In this document: positions 1 to 7,556 of the stretch, piece by piece
Position numbering within the stretch: the first letter of the stretch is position 1
Layout: each line of letters opens with the position of its first letter
Assembly (NCBI GenBank): GCA_040510575.1
Contig: JBEVIU010000077.1
Coordinates: 1-23,812 of the forward strand
Reading direction: 5' to 3'
Source: DASUMF01 sp040510575
Lineage (GTDB): Bacteria > Actinomycetota > Acidimicrobiia > IMCC26256 > DASPTH01
DNA length: 23,812 nucleotides
Notes under the pieces: generated by a model
What the model was told of the DNA's origin: nothing
The model's input: the letters and a program-made list of their open reading frames with translations, nothing else
Database searches by the model: none
Program-made: the position numbers and the translations under genes

Positions 1-1173
1 GGAGGCGGTGGCGACGACGCGGCGGACTCGGGAACCACAGGAACCGCGGCAACCTCGAGCACCGCGGGCTCGACGACCACGACGGAAGCCAAGAAGATCG
101 ACGTGTTGCCGGGCATGCCGGCGGTCACCGATCCGAACAACCTCTACAGCGACATCAATTCCAAGAACCTGAGCCCCGCGGTGCAGGGCGCCCTTTCACG
201 GGTGTACGTGCCGAACCGCCAGGACAACACGGTGTCGGTGATCGACCCGGCGACGATGCAGGTGATCGACGTCTTCGCCGTGGGCGTGAACCCGCAGCAC
301 ATCGTGCCCTCGTGGGACTTGAAGACGCTCTACAGCACCGACACCGCGGAAGGGCGCCCCGACGGGACGCTCACCTCGATCGACCCGACCACCGGAAAGC
401 CCGGCCCGCGATTCAGTGTCGACGACCCGTACAACATGTACTTCACACCCGACGGCAAATCCGGGCTCGTCGTCGCCGAGGCGCGGAAGCGGCTGGACTT
501 CTACGACCCGCACACCTGGCAGCTGCAGAGCCAGCTGGCGGTGCCCGACTGTGGTGGCGTCAACCACGCCGATTTCACCATCGACGGCAAGTTCGCCATC
601 TTCACGTGCGAGTTCCAGGGCAGCCTCGTGAAGATCGACATCGCGAACCGATCAGTGGTCGGGTACCTCACGCTGAGCGAAGGCGGGATGCCGCAGGACA
701 TCCGGGTGTCGCCCGATGGCAGCACCTTCTTCGTCGCCGAGATGATGCGCGGCGGCGTGTACACGATCGACCCCAACGCGTTCACGGAGACGGGCTTCAT
801 CCCGACCGGCATCGGCGCGCACGGGCTGTACCCGAGCCGCGACGCCACGAAGCTCTACGTCGCGAACCGCGGCCAGGACCACGTCGGCGGCAACACACCC
901 AACGGACCGGGCAGCGTCTCGGTGATCGACTTCGCCACCAAGCAGGTCGTCACCAACTGGCCGATCCCCGATGGCGGCAGCCCCGACATGGGTGGCGTGT
1001 CGGTCGACGGCTCGATGCTGTGGCTCGCGGGCCGCTACGACGACGAGGTGTACGCGATCAACACCACGAGCGGCGCGGTGGTGAAGATCGCGGTCGGCAA
1101 CGAGCCGCACGGTCTCGCCGTCTGGCCCCAGCCCGGCCGCTACTCCCTCGGCCACACCTCGAACCTGCGCTGA
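1..1173 (+). CDS. YVTN-type beta-propeller repeat protein, secreted (5' end cut)
   Basis: The frame is open from base 1, so the true start lies upstream; the first ATG-like start inside the window (103) is too late. The visible N-terminus is a Gly/Ala/Ser/Thr-rich linker (through about base 90), typical of the stretch after a secretion signal or lipobox in actinobacterial envelope proteins. The signal itself is not in the window. The body has about seven ~40-residue repeats containing the signature VYVPNRQDNTVSVIDPAT, later LYVANRG and VSVIDFATKQVV, the hallmark of YVTN/NHL-like beta-propellers. Such proteins are usually extracytoplasmic scaffolds or binding proteins; no catalytic residue can be assigned. 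It converges on the dehydrogenase at 1177 with 3 bases between the stops. Family is clear; function unknown. Confidence 0.85.
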   Translation, partial: GGGGDDAADSGTTGTAATSSTAGSTTTTEAKKIDVLPGMPAVTDPNNLYSDINSKNLSPAVQGALSRVYVPNRQDNTVSVIDPATMQVIDVFAVGVNPQHIVPSWDLKTLYSTDTAEGRPDGTLTSIDPTTGKPGPRFSVDDPYNMYFTPDGKSGLVVAEARKRLDFYDPHTWQLQSQLAVPDCGGVNHADFTIDGKFAIFTCEFQGSLVKIDIANRSVVGYLTLSEGGMPQDIRVSPDGSTFFVAEMMRGGVYTIDPNAFTETGFIPTGIGAHGLYPSRDATKLYVANRGQDHVGGNTPNGPGSVSVIDFATKQVVTNWPIPDGGSPDMGGVSVDGSMLWLAGRYDDEVYAINTTSGAVVKIAVGNEPHGLAVWPQPGRYSLGHTSNLR

Positions 1174-1176
1174 CCT

Positions 1177-2307
1177 TCAGGGACGGAGCGTGGTGAGCGG
1201 CGCGCCGTTGGTCCAGGCGGCAGGGTCGCCGGGCTTCCAGCGGTGGTCACCCGCCGCCTTCACCCGAGCTCGCGCGAGCTCCAGTGCTGCGGTCTGCGGT
1301 GTCACACCGCGCGCCGCGGCGTCGGCGAGCACGGTTTCGGTGGTCGCTTCGATCCCGGCCGCGCGATGCAACGCCCGCGCGCGGTCGTAGCCGGTGAACT
1401 CCTCGGCGAGGTTGATGATGCCTCCGCCACTCACCACGAAATCGGGAGCGAACAGCACACCGCGTTCCGCGATGAGCCGGTCGGCGCCGACACCGCCGAG
1501 CTGATTGTTCGCGGCGCCCACGATCGCGCGGCATCGCAGCGTCGGGATGGTCTCGGGGTCGAGCACGCCTCCGAGCGCGTTCGGCGACAGGATGTCGCAG
1601 GGCATCGCGAGGGCTTCGTCGGCTGGAATGCTGGTCACGCCGAGCTCGGCGGCCAGGGCGTCGGCGCGAGCCGGGAACAGGTCGGACACGACGACATCCG
1701 CGCCGGCATCCACGAGCAACTGGGCGAGGTGCGCGCCCACGTGGCCTGCGCCCTGCAGCACGACCCGGCGACCCCCCAGCTCGCGGTTCCCATCGAGGTG
1801 CGCGCACACCGCGTGCATGGCGTGCAACACGCCCCACGCGGTGACCGGCGACGGGTCACCCGATCCGCCGACGGCCTCGTCGACGCCGGTGACCCACGGT
1901 GTGACCTCGGCGAGGCCGTTCATGTCGGCCGGCGTCGCACCGACGTCTTCGGCTGCGAGGTAGCGACCACCGAGCTCGTCGATGGCACGCCCGAGCGCGT
2001 GCAGGAGCTCGATCGAGCGCGGTCGGTCGGGATCGTCCCAGTACACGACCGTCTTGCCGCCACCCTGGTCGAGGCCGGCGATCGACGCCTTGAGGGTCAT
2101 CGCCTCCGAGAGCGCGAGGGCATCGGCGATCCCGGCCCGCTCGTTGGCGTAGTTCCAGAAGCGCACGCCGCCGAGCGACGGCCCCAGCGCGGTGGAGTGG
2201 ATCGCGATGATCGCCCGCAGCCCCACGTCGTGCTGCGCGACGAACACCACTTGTTCGTGCCCTGCCGCGCTCATCAACTCGGTGACGGTGCGAGTGCGGA
2301 CGGCCAT
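1177..2307 (-). CDS. Glu/Leu/Phe/Val dehydrogenase, Leu/Val type
   Basis: NAD-dependent oxidative deamination of a branched-chain or aromatic amino acid to its 2-oxo acid plus ammonia, in the cytoplasm. The 376-residue protein has the substrate domain motif GPSLGGVRFW (about 42-51), then TLKASIAGLDQGGGK. K73 and K85 are 12 apart, matching the substrate-binding and catalytic lysines of leucine dehydrogenase. EDVGAT near 120 supplies the catalytic Asp. The Rossmann motif VLQGAGHVGAHLA lies at about 183-195. A longer reading to 2379 is possible, but its extra residues are encoded by the repeated promoter module, and a -10 box TAGCGT lies 7 bases before the ATG at 2307, so I take this start. Leucine, valine and phenylalanine enzymes cannot be told apart by eye. 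Confidence 0.88.
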   Translation of the reverse strand: MAVRTRTVTELMSAAGHEQVVFVAQHDVGLRAIIAIHSTALGPSLGGVRFWNYANERAGIADALALSEAMTLKASIAGLDQGGGKTVVYWDDPDRPRSIELLHALGRAIDELGGRYLAAEDVGATPADMNGLAEVTPWVTGVDEAVGGSGDPSPVTAWGVLHAMHAVCAHLDGNRELGGRRVVLQGAGHVGAHLAQLLVDAGADVVVSDLFPARADALAAELGVTSIPADEALAMPCDILSPNALGGVLDPETIPTLRCRAIVGAANNQLGGVGADRLIAERGVLFAPDFVVSGGGIINLAEEFTGYDRARALHRAAGIEATTETVLADAAARGVTPQTAALELARARVKAAGDHRWKPGDPAAWTNGAPLTTLRP

Positions 2308-2314
2308 CCCGATC

Positions 2315-2320
2315 ACGCTA
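2315..2320 (-). promoter_or_regulatory. -10 box of the amino-acid dehydrogenase gene
   Basis: On the minus strand TAGCGT (TANNNT type) is followed by 7 bases and then the ATG at 2307. Transcription would start at or next to the A of the start codon, giving a leaderless mRNA. There is no Shine-Dalgarno sequence. The box is the downstream end of the repeated module at 2317-2375. Confidence 0.5.
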
Positions 2321-2375
2321 GGAGACGAAGCGGAGCCGTGCTCGAAGAGCGGGACGGCGCAGCGGAGTCGACCCG
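2317..2375 (-). repeat. dispersed ~60-bp promoter repeat, copy 1
   Basis: About 59 bases that recur at 10643-10702 with a one-base indel and roughly nine to ten mismatches. Both copies end in the same GGGTCGAC-type block and begin, on the minus strand, right at a -10 box. Each copy holds two direct cgcagcggag-like decamers (here 2326-2335, as cgaagcggag, and 2358-2367) spaced 32 bases apart, about three helical turns. It lies in non-coding DNA between the dehydrogenase start and the phosphatase stop. Confidence 0.75.
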
Positions 2376-2963
2376 TCAAGTCGGCGCGTCGCCTCCGGCG
2401 TTCCAGACGCGCAGCACGCGTTGGTCACGCTCGTGGCCGAGCACGCTCAGCGTCGCGGTGTCGAGCCCGAGCAACCGCCCACCGCTCGCATCGAGCGCGA
2501 TCCATCGTGCGCCGAGCACGCGGAGGAAGTGTCCATGCGAGAACAGCGCGACAGGACCGTCGGCGGCGGCTGCGCGCGCGAGCACGCGGTCGGCACGTGC
2601 AGTGACGTCGAGCGCGGTCTCACCACCGGGCGGATCACCGGAGAAGATGGTCCAGCCCGGGGCGTCCCGGCGGATCTCGGCCGTCGTACGTCCCTCGTAC
2701 TCGCCGTAGTTCCATTCGGCGAGGTCGTCGGTCAACTCGGCGCGTTCGATGAGACCGGCGAGCGAGCAGGTGTCACATGCGCGCTGGCGGGGGCTCGTGA
2801 GGATCAGTGCGAAGTCGCGGGTCGCGAGGCGGGTGCGCAGCAGCGTCGCCTGCGTTCGACCGGTGTCGGTCAACGCGACGTCGGTGAACGACGTGTGGCG
2901 GCCCGACGCGCTCCACTCGGTCTCGCCGTGGCGTACGAGGACCACCTCGTTGTCGGCTGCCAT
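2376..2963 (-). CDS. histidine phosphatase family protein (phosphoglycerate mutase-like)
   Basis: A 195-residue cytoplasmic phosphohydrolase of the branch-2-like histidine phosphatase fold. The phospho-accepting histidine is in LVRHGETEW (about residues 8-16). TSPRQRACDT gives the second Arg region, LAEWNYGEYEG is the family glutamate segment, and FSHGHFLRVL carries the second catalytic His. The start is ATG 2963, placing the RHG motif near the N-terminus as usual; frames upstream contain no family sequence and overlap the thiamine leader. It is divergent from the thiamine operon and shares its promoter region. Substrate is not readable: members include phosphoglycerate mutases, alpha-ribazole phosphatase and broad sugar phosphatases. 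Confidence 0.85.
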   Translation of the reverse strand: MAADNEVVLVRHGETEWSASGRHTSFTDVALTDTGRTQATLLRTRLATRDFALILTSPRQRACDTCSLAGLIERAELTDDLAEWNYGEYEGRTTAEIRRDAPGWTIFSGDPPGGETALDVTARADRVLARAAAADGPVALFSHGHFLRVLGARWIALDASGGRLLGLDTATLSVLGHERDQRVLRVWNAGGDAPT

Positions 2964-2981
2964 CGGGGCAGTCTGCCTGAG

Positions 2982-2987
2982 TACGCT
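2982..2987 (+). promoter_or_regulatory. -10 box of the thiamine operon
   Basis: TACGCT matches TANNNT and would place the transcript start near 2994, about 25 bases before the TPP aptamer. The same hexamer serves as the proposed -10 of the acyl-CoA ligase gene. The -35 region is weak. A perfect 12-base palindrome, GGCGCATGCGCC, follows at 2996-3007. Confidence 0.4.
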
Positions 2988-3019
2988 GACCTCGCGGCGC
3001 ATGCGCCACGACAATTGAA

Positions 3020-3113
3020 CCCCTGGGGAGCTCGGGTCAGCCGGGCTGAGAGGGCGACCACCACGCGTCGCCGACCCCTCGAACCTGAACCGGGTAATGC
3101 CGGCGGAGGGAAG
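3020..3113 (+). promoter_or_regulatory. TPP riboswitch (THI element)
   Basis: All the conserved blocks of the TPP aptamer are visible: GGGGAGC at 3025-3031, CTGAGA at 3046-3051, ACCTGA at 3083-3088, GGGTAATGCCGGCG at 3092-3105 and the closing GAGGGA. CCCT (3021-3024) can pair with AGGG (3107-3110) to close P1. The ribosome binding site of the next gene, GGAGGG (3105-3110), lies inside that closing strand, 3 bases before the ATG at 3114. TPP binding would therefore hide the ribosome binding site directly, with no separate expression platform. Binding of TPP should switch off kinase and transporter synthesis. Confidence 0.93.
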
Positions 3114-3794
3114 ATGGGAGCCCACGAGCGCGTCCTCGCGCTGGTGTTCACGGGTGGCGATCCGCCCACGCTGCATGACCAACGCGATCTCACCGAGCCC
3201 GCGCTGGTGATCGCCGCCGATGCCGGTCTCCACCACGCACAGCGGCTCGGTTACCGCGTCGACGTCGTGGTGGGGGATCTCGACTCGGCCGACCCGGCCG
3301 CAGTCGCGGCCGCCGAAGCCGCCGGCGCGGTGGTCCAGCGCCATCCGGTCGCCAAGGACGCCAGTGACCTCGAACTTGCCCTCGCGGCAGCACTCGACCG
3401 CGGCTGCACGGAGGTGATCGTCCTCGGCGGCCATGGCGGACGGCTCGACCACTTCTTGGCGAACACGCTGCTCCTCGCATCGCCCGAGCTGGCGGCCGTT
3501 CGCGTCGAAGCGCGGTTCGACGGCGCCACGGTGCTCGTCGTGCGCGACCGCATCGAGCTCCACGGAGCGCCCGGCGACGTCCTCACGCTCCTCCCGCTCG
3601 GCGGGCCTGCGAACGGTGTGGTCACCGAGGGTCTGCGCTACCCGCTGCGATCCGAGACGCTGCATCCCGGCTCGACGCGCGGGTTGAGCAACGAGCTCAC
3701 CGAGGCCGCGGCGGTCGTCACGGTCGCCGATGGCGTGCTCCTCGCCGTGCTCCCCCGTCCCGACCGTGCTCCTCCTGGAAAGGCCACGCCGTGA
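3114..3794 (+). CDS. thiN: thiamine pyrophosphokinase
   Basis: Transfers pyrophosphate from ATP to thiamine to make TPP (EC 2.7.6.2). The 226-residue protein shows the full set of family motifs: AADAGLHHA (about 35-42), VVGDLDS (52-58), KDASDLELAL (81-90), LGGHGGRLDHFLAN (104-117), a TLLPLGGPANGVVTEGLRYPL segment and the terminal GLSNEL. The start is fixed by the riboswitch ribosome binding site just upstream. It overlaps the next gene by GTGA, so it is translationally coupled to the transporter. Many actinobacteria make TPP by ThiL from de novo thiamine phosphate; a kinase acting on free thiamine beside an importer points to salvage. Confidence 0.92.
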   Translation: MGAHERVLALVFTGGDPPTLHDQRDLTEPALVIAADAGLHHAQRLGYRVDVVVGDLDSADPAAVAAAEAAGAVVQRHPVAKDASDLELALAAALDRGCTEVIVLGGHGGRLDHFLANTLLLASPELAAVRVEARFDGATVLVVRDRIELHGAPGDVLTLLPLGGPANGVVTEGLRYPLRSETLHPGSTRGLSNELTEAAAVVTVADGVLLAVLPRPDRAPPGKATP

Positions 3795-4849
3795 AGCGCC
3801 TCCTTGCCCTTGCGGTCGTCATCACCGTGCTGCCCGTCACCGCCGCGTTCGCGACGGCCGGAGCGGCGACCGCCGCGAAGCCCGCCACGACGATCACGCT
3901 CGTGACCCACGACGCGTTCGCGGTGTCGAAGTCGGTGCTGCAGCGGTTCACGGCGCGCACTGGAGTGAAGGTGAAGATCCTGCGCGCGGGCGACGCGGGA
4001 AGCGCGCTCAACCAGATGATCCTCACCAAGGACAACCCGGTGGGTGACGTGTTCTTCGGGGTGGACAACACCTTCCTCAGCCGCGCGCTCGACAACGACG
4101 TGTTCGAGCCATACGACGCGGCTGGTCTCGCGTCGGTGCCTTCTGAGTACCAGCTCGACCCGACCCACCACCTCACGCCCGTCGACCACGGCGACGTGTG
4201 CATCAACACCGACAAGAAGTGGTTCGCCAAGCACGACCTCGCGGTGCCACAGACCCTCGACGACCTGACGAAGCCGGCGTACGAGTCGACGCTCGTGGTC
4301 GAGAACGCCGCGACATCGTCGCCCGGGCTCGCCTTCGTCCTCGCGTCGATCGCGCGCTACGGCGAGACCGGTTGGCGTGACTACTGGCAGAAGCTCCGCG
4401 ACAACGGCGTGAAGGTGGTCGACGACTGGACTGCGGCATTCGAAGGCGAGTTCTCGCAGGGCGGCAACAAAGGGAGCTACCCGCTGGTGGTGTCGTACGC
4501 CTCGAGTCCGCCGGTCGCGGTGTACTTCACCAAGCCCCAGCCGGCGACGTCGCCGATCGGCACGATGCTCGACTCGTGCTTCCAGCAGGTCGAGTTCGCC
4601 GGGGTCCTGGCTGGCACCGAGCACCGCGACGCGGCGCGTCAGCTCGTCGACTTCATGTTGTCGGAGCAGTTCCAGGCCGACATCCCATTGCAGATGTTCG
4701 TGTTCCCGGTCCGTGATGGCACGCCGCTCCCCCCGGTGTTCGAGAAGTTCGCCGAGGTCGCGCCGAACCCGTTGACGCTGCCGCCCGCGGAGATCGGCGC
4801 CAACCGCGAGAAGTGGATCGAGGAGTGGACCGACACCACGCTGCGGTAG
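3791..4849 (+). CDS. thiB: thiamine ABC transporter, substrate-binding protein
   Basis: Periplasmic-type binding protein that delivers thiamine to the permease. 352 residues. The N-terminal signal peptide (MKRLLALAVVITVLPVTAAF..., about 1-28) ends in an Ala-rich AXA-like site and has no lipobox cysteine. The mature part begins TTITLVTHDAFAVS, then GDAGSALNQ, DVFFGVDNTFLSRAL, NTDKKWF and SYASSPPVAVYF, the pattern of ThiB/TbpA-type iron(III)/thiamine binding proteins. It starts at a GTG that overlaps the thiN stop. Riboswitch and gene order decide thiamine over iron as substrate. Confidence 0.88.
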   Translation: MKRLLALAVVITVLPVTAAFATAGAATAAKPATTITLVTHDAFAVSKSVLQRFTARTGVKVKILRAGDAGSALNQMILTKDNPVGDVFFGVDNTFLSRALDNDVFEPYDAAGLASVPSEYQLDPTHHLTPVDHGDVCINTDKKWFAKHDLAVPQTLDDLTKPAYESTLVVENAATSSPGLAFVLASIARYGETGWRDYWQKLRDNGVKVVDDWTAAFEGEFSQGGNKGSYPLVVSYASSPPVAVYFTKPQPATSPIGTMLDSCFQQVEFAGVLAGTEHRDAARQLVDFMLSEQFQADIPLQMFVFPVRDGTPLPPVFEKFAEVAPNPLTLPPAEIGANREKWIEEWTDTTLR

Positions 4850-6468
4850 CGCCGCGGCGCGGCGGCGCCTGGCTCGCACTGGTGCCGCTCGCGTTCCTCG
4901 GCGTCTTCTTCGTCACTCCGGTGGTCGCGATCATCGGTCGCGGGTTGTTCGCCGACGGATCGCTCGACCTCTCGTCGCTCTCTGACGTGGTCACGAACCC
5001 CGCACTGCGTCACGTGATGTGGTTCACGGTGTGGCAGGCGACGGTGTCGACCGCGCTGACGCTGCTCGTCGCGCTGCCTGGCGCGTACGTGGTGAGTCGT
5101 TACGAGTTTCCCGGCCGACGAATGGTGCGCGCGCTCGTGACCGTGCCGTTCGTGCTGCCCACCGTGGTGGTCGGCTCCGCGTTCGTCGCGCTCCTGGGCG
5201 ACGGCGGGCCACTCGGCGCGCTGGGGCTCGACCAGACCGTGTGGGCGATCTTGATGGCCCACGCGTTCTTCAACTACGCGGTGGTGCTGCGCACCGTCGG
5301 TGGGCTCTGGGCTCATCTCGACCCGCATCAGGAGGAAGCCGCTCGCGTGCTCGGCGCGTCGCGCCGGCGAGCGTTCCTCGAAGTCACGCTTCCTGCGCTC
5401 CGGCCCGCGATCGCTGCGGCGGCCGCCATCGTGTTCCTCTTCAGCTTCACGTCGTTCGGGGTGATCCTCATCCTCGGCGGCCCACGGTTCGCGACGCTCG
5501 AAACGGAGATCTACCGCCAGACCGCGCAGCTCCTGAACCTCGACGTCGCCGCCGCACTCACCATCGTGCAACTGGTCGCGGTGCTGGCGCTGCTGCTGAT
5601 CACGGGCCGGCTCGAGGGGCGTCAGTCCGTGGCACTGCGCTTGCGGGCCGCGCGCGACACCGCACGGCCTCCGCGCAGCGCGCGCGAACGAGTCGTGGTC
5701 GGGATCAACCTCGCGGCGATGGCGTTGCTGCTCGGGGGTCCCGTGTTCGTGTTGATCGAGCGGTCGCTTCATCCACCCGGCGGCTACGGCTTCGACTTCT
5801 ACCGCGCGCTCAACTCGCTCGGCGACGACAGCGTGCTGTTCGTCTCGCCGATCCAGGCGGTCGGAACTTCGTTGCGGTACGCGGCAGTCGCCACCGTCAT
5901 CGCGATGTTCGTCGGCGGCTGCGGCGCGTTCGCGCTGGCGCGTCGACGCAGCGGCAGTCTCGACGCAGCCGTGTCACTCCCCCTCGGTGTGTCGGCTGTG
6001 ACCGTCGGGTTCGGGTTCCTCATCGCGCTCGACGAGCCGCCCCTCGACCTCCGTACGTCGTGGATGCTCGTCCCCCTTGCGCAAGCGTTGATCGCGATCC
6101 CGTTCGTGATCCGCACCATGACGCCGGTGCTGCGATCGATCGACCCGCGCCTGCGAGAGGTCGCGGCAACGCTCGGTGCCTCGCCGGCGAAGGTCTGGCG
6201 TGAGGTGGACCTGCCGATCGCGGCCCGCGCCGGGCTGGTGGCGACCGGTTTTGCGTTCGCGATCTCGCTCGGTGAGTTCGGCGCGACGTTGTTCATCGTG
6301 CGGGCCGACACGCCGACGCTTCCCGTCGAGATCTTCCGCCTGCTCGGCCGGCCCGGCCCGCTCAACGTGGGCGCCGGCATGGCCGCGAGCGTGCTGCTCA
6401 TGGCCATCACCGCAGTGGCGATCCTCGCGATCGAGCGCTTCCGCGTCGGCACGATCGGGGAGTTCTGA
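4813..6468 (+). CDS. thiP: thiamine ABC transporter, fused permease
   Basis: Integral membrane channel carrying two BPD-type permease halves in one chain of about 551 residues, as in ThiP and FbpB-like proteins. Each half ends with an EAA loop that docks to the ATPase: EEAARVLGASRRRAFLEV near 173 and REVAATLGASPAKVWREV near 447. About a dozen hydrophobic segments flank them, the first being ALVPLAFLGVFFVTPVVAII. The start overlaps thiB by 37 bases at GTG 4813; GTG 4825 is an alternative that would remove four residues. It runs to within one base of thiQ. Confidence 0.88.
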   Translation: MDRGVDRHHAAVAPRRGGAWLALVPLAFLGVFFVTPVVAIIGRGLFADGSLDLSSLSDVVTNPALRHVMWFTVWQATVSTALTLLVALPGAYVVSRYEFPGRRMVRALVTVPFVLPTVVVGSAFVALLGDGGPLGALGLDQTVWAILMAHAFFNYAVVLRTVGGLWAHLDPHQEEAARVLGASRRRAFLEVTLPALRPAIAAAAAIVFLFSFTSFGVILILGGPRFATLETEIYRQTAQLLNLDVAAALTIVQLVAVLALLLITGRLEGRQSVALRLRAARDTARPPRSARERVVVGINLAAMALLLGGPVFVLIERSLHPPGGYGFDFYRALNSLGDDSVLFVSPIQAVGTSLRYAAVATVIAMFVGGCGAFALARRRSGSLDAAVSLPLGVSAVTVGFGFLIALDEPPLDLRTSWMLVPLAQALIAIPFVIRTMTPVLRSIDPRLREVAATLGASPAKVWREVDLPIAARAGLVATGFAFAISLGEFGATLFIVRADTPTLPVEIFRLLGRPGPLNVGAGMAASVLLMAITAVAILAIERFRVGTIGEF

Positions 6469-7479
6469 ATGCTCTCGGTCGACGCGCTCTCGGTGCGCTA
6501 CGGCGACTTCGTCGCACTCGACGCCGTCGATCTCCAGGTCGGCGACGGCGAGATCGTGTCGGTGCTCGGCCCGAGCGGATCGGGCAAGAGCACCCTGCTC
6601 CGCGCCATCGCGGGACTCGTGCCCGATGCGCAGGGACAGGTGGCATGGGACGGCGTCGACCTCGCGGGCGTCGCCACCCATCGCCGCGAGTTCGGCCTCA
6701 TGTTCCAGGACCACGCATTGTTCCCGCACCGTGACGTGCTCGGCAACGTGGTGTTCGGGCTGCGCATGCACGGCGTCGGTCGCGCCGAGATCGGCGAACG
6801 GGCCGGGGTGACACTCGAGCGCGTCGGCCTCGCCGGCTTCGAGCATCGATCGGTGGCCGAGCTCTCGGGTGGCGAGCAGCAGCGGGTCGCGCTCGCACGC
6901 GCGCTGGCGCCCGAGCCGCGTCTCCTGATGCTCGACGAGCCACTCGGTGCACTCGACCGCGCGCTGCGCGAGCGGCTGGTCGGGGAACTGCGGACGCTCT
7001 TCACCGCGCTCGGGCTCTCGGTGCTGTTCGTGACGCACGACCACGACGAAGCGTTCGCGCTCGCCGACCGCGTGGTGGTGATGCACGAGGGTCGCGTGGC
7101 CCAGGTCGGCACACCGAGCGAAGTCTGGACCCATCCGGCCGACGCGTTCGTCGCGCGCTTCCTCGGCTGGAACGTGACGGACGCGTTCGGCCCGACAACC
7201 CGTGCGATCCGACCGGAAGACCTTCACCTGGACTGGCACCTGGACTGGCACCTGGACTGGCACCTGGGCGACGTCGGCGGGGTCGCCGGCACCGTGACCG
7301 CCCGCACGTTCCACCGCGACCATTACCTGGTCGACGTGACCCTCGACGCGGGTGACGCGCGTGGGCCCGGAGACGCTCCGCTGCGTGTCGCCGTTCCCAT
7401 CGAGCAGCATCCGCCCGAGGTCGGCGACGCGGTGATGGTCGCGGCAGCACCTGGGGCGGGTGTCACCGTCTCCGACTGA
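6469..7479 (+). CDS. thiQ: thiamine ABC transporter, ATPase
   Basis: Nucleotide-binding subunit that powers uptake. Walker A GPSGSGKST (34-42), Q-loop LMFQDHALFPHRD (about 82-94), ABC signature LSGGEQQRVALARAL (132-146), Walker B LLMLDEP (152-158) and H-loop VTHDHDEA (188-195) are all intact. After the ATPase core comes a C-terminal TOBE-like regulatory region (AIRPEDL, then GTVTARTFHRDHYLVDVTL). At 336 residues it is far longer than enterobacterial ThiQ and closer to the CysA/PotA/FbpC length. A 12-bp tandem repeat (7225-7267) inserts HLDW units in this region. Start codon ATG follows the thiP stop directly. Confidence 0.88.
   Translation: MLSVDALSVRYGDFVALDAVDLQVGDGEIVSVLGPSGSGKSTLLRAIAGLVPDAQGQVAWDGVDLAGVATHRREFGLMFQDHALFPHRDVLGNVVFGLRMHGVGRAEIGERAGVTLERVGLAGFEHRSVAELSGGEQQRVALARALAPEPRLLMLDEPLGALDRALRERLVGELRTLFTALGLSVLFVTHDHDEAFALADRVVVMHEGRVAQVGTPSEVWTHPADAFVARFLGWNVTDAFGPTTRAIRPEDLHLDWHLDWHLDWHLGDVGGVAGTVTARTFHRDHYLVDVTLDAGDARGPGDAPLRVAVPIEQHPPEVGDAVMVAAAPGAGVTVSD
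7225..7267 (+). repeat. 12-bp tandem repeat inside thiQ (HLDW units)
   Basis: Three perfect copies of cacctggactgg (7225-7236, 7237-7248, 7249-7260) followed by a 7-base partial copy. Being a multiple of 3, gain or loss of units keeps the reading frame and only changes the number of His-Leu-Asp-Trp units, just after the RPEDL motif of the C-terminal domain. Confidence 0.95.
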
Positions 7480-7519
7480 GCCCGAGCAACGATCTGCACG
7501 GAATCTCCACAGTTCCGGC

Positions 7520-7548
7520 CGGACACCCACCCTCGGTGTCTTTATCCT
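7520..7548 (+). promoter_or_regulatory. promoter of the two-component system
   Basis: CGGACA (7520-7525) and TATCCT (7543-7548) are separated by 17 bases, a fair housekeeping-type promoter. The ATG at 7557 begins 8 bases after the -10 box, so the transcript is leaderless or nearly so. GGAG at 7550-7553 could instead act as a weak ribosome binding site if transcription starts earlier. The location of the -10 box excludes the upstream GTG at 7536 as start. Confidence 0.5.
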
Positions 7549-7556
7549 TGGAGCAC

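Noticed and set aside
1171..1179. Small inverted repeat ctgaccttcag at the converging stops of the first two genes as a terminator
   Set aside because: Only a 4-bp stem with a 3-base loop, partly forced by the two stop codons.
2307..2379. Longer start (2379) for the amino-acid dehydrogenase
   Set aside because: The added 24 residues are translated from the repeated promoter module and would place the -10 box inside the gene.
1243..2709. Long open frames antisense to the dehydrogenase and phosphatase genes, and similar long frames opposite nearly every gene
   Set aside because: Their proteins are Arg/Ala/His-rich without any family motif, typical of GC-rich third-position shadows; the opposite strand encodes intact enzymes.
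4860..6460. Iron(III) rather than thiamine specificity of the transporter
   Set aside because: The binding protein and permease families are shared with iron uptake, but the TPP riboswitch and thiN at the head of the same overlapping operon favour thiamine.
7536..7556. GTG 7536 as the start of the response regulator
   Set aside because: It overlaps the -10 box TATCCT; the receiver domain begins properly from ATG 7557.
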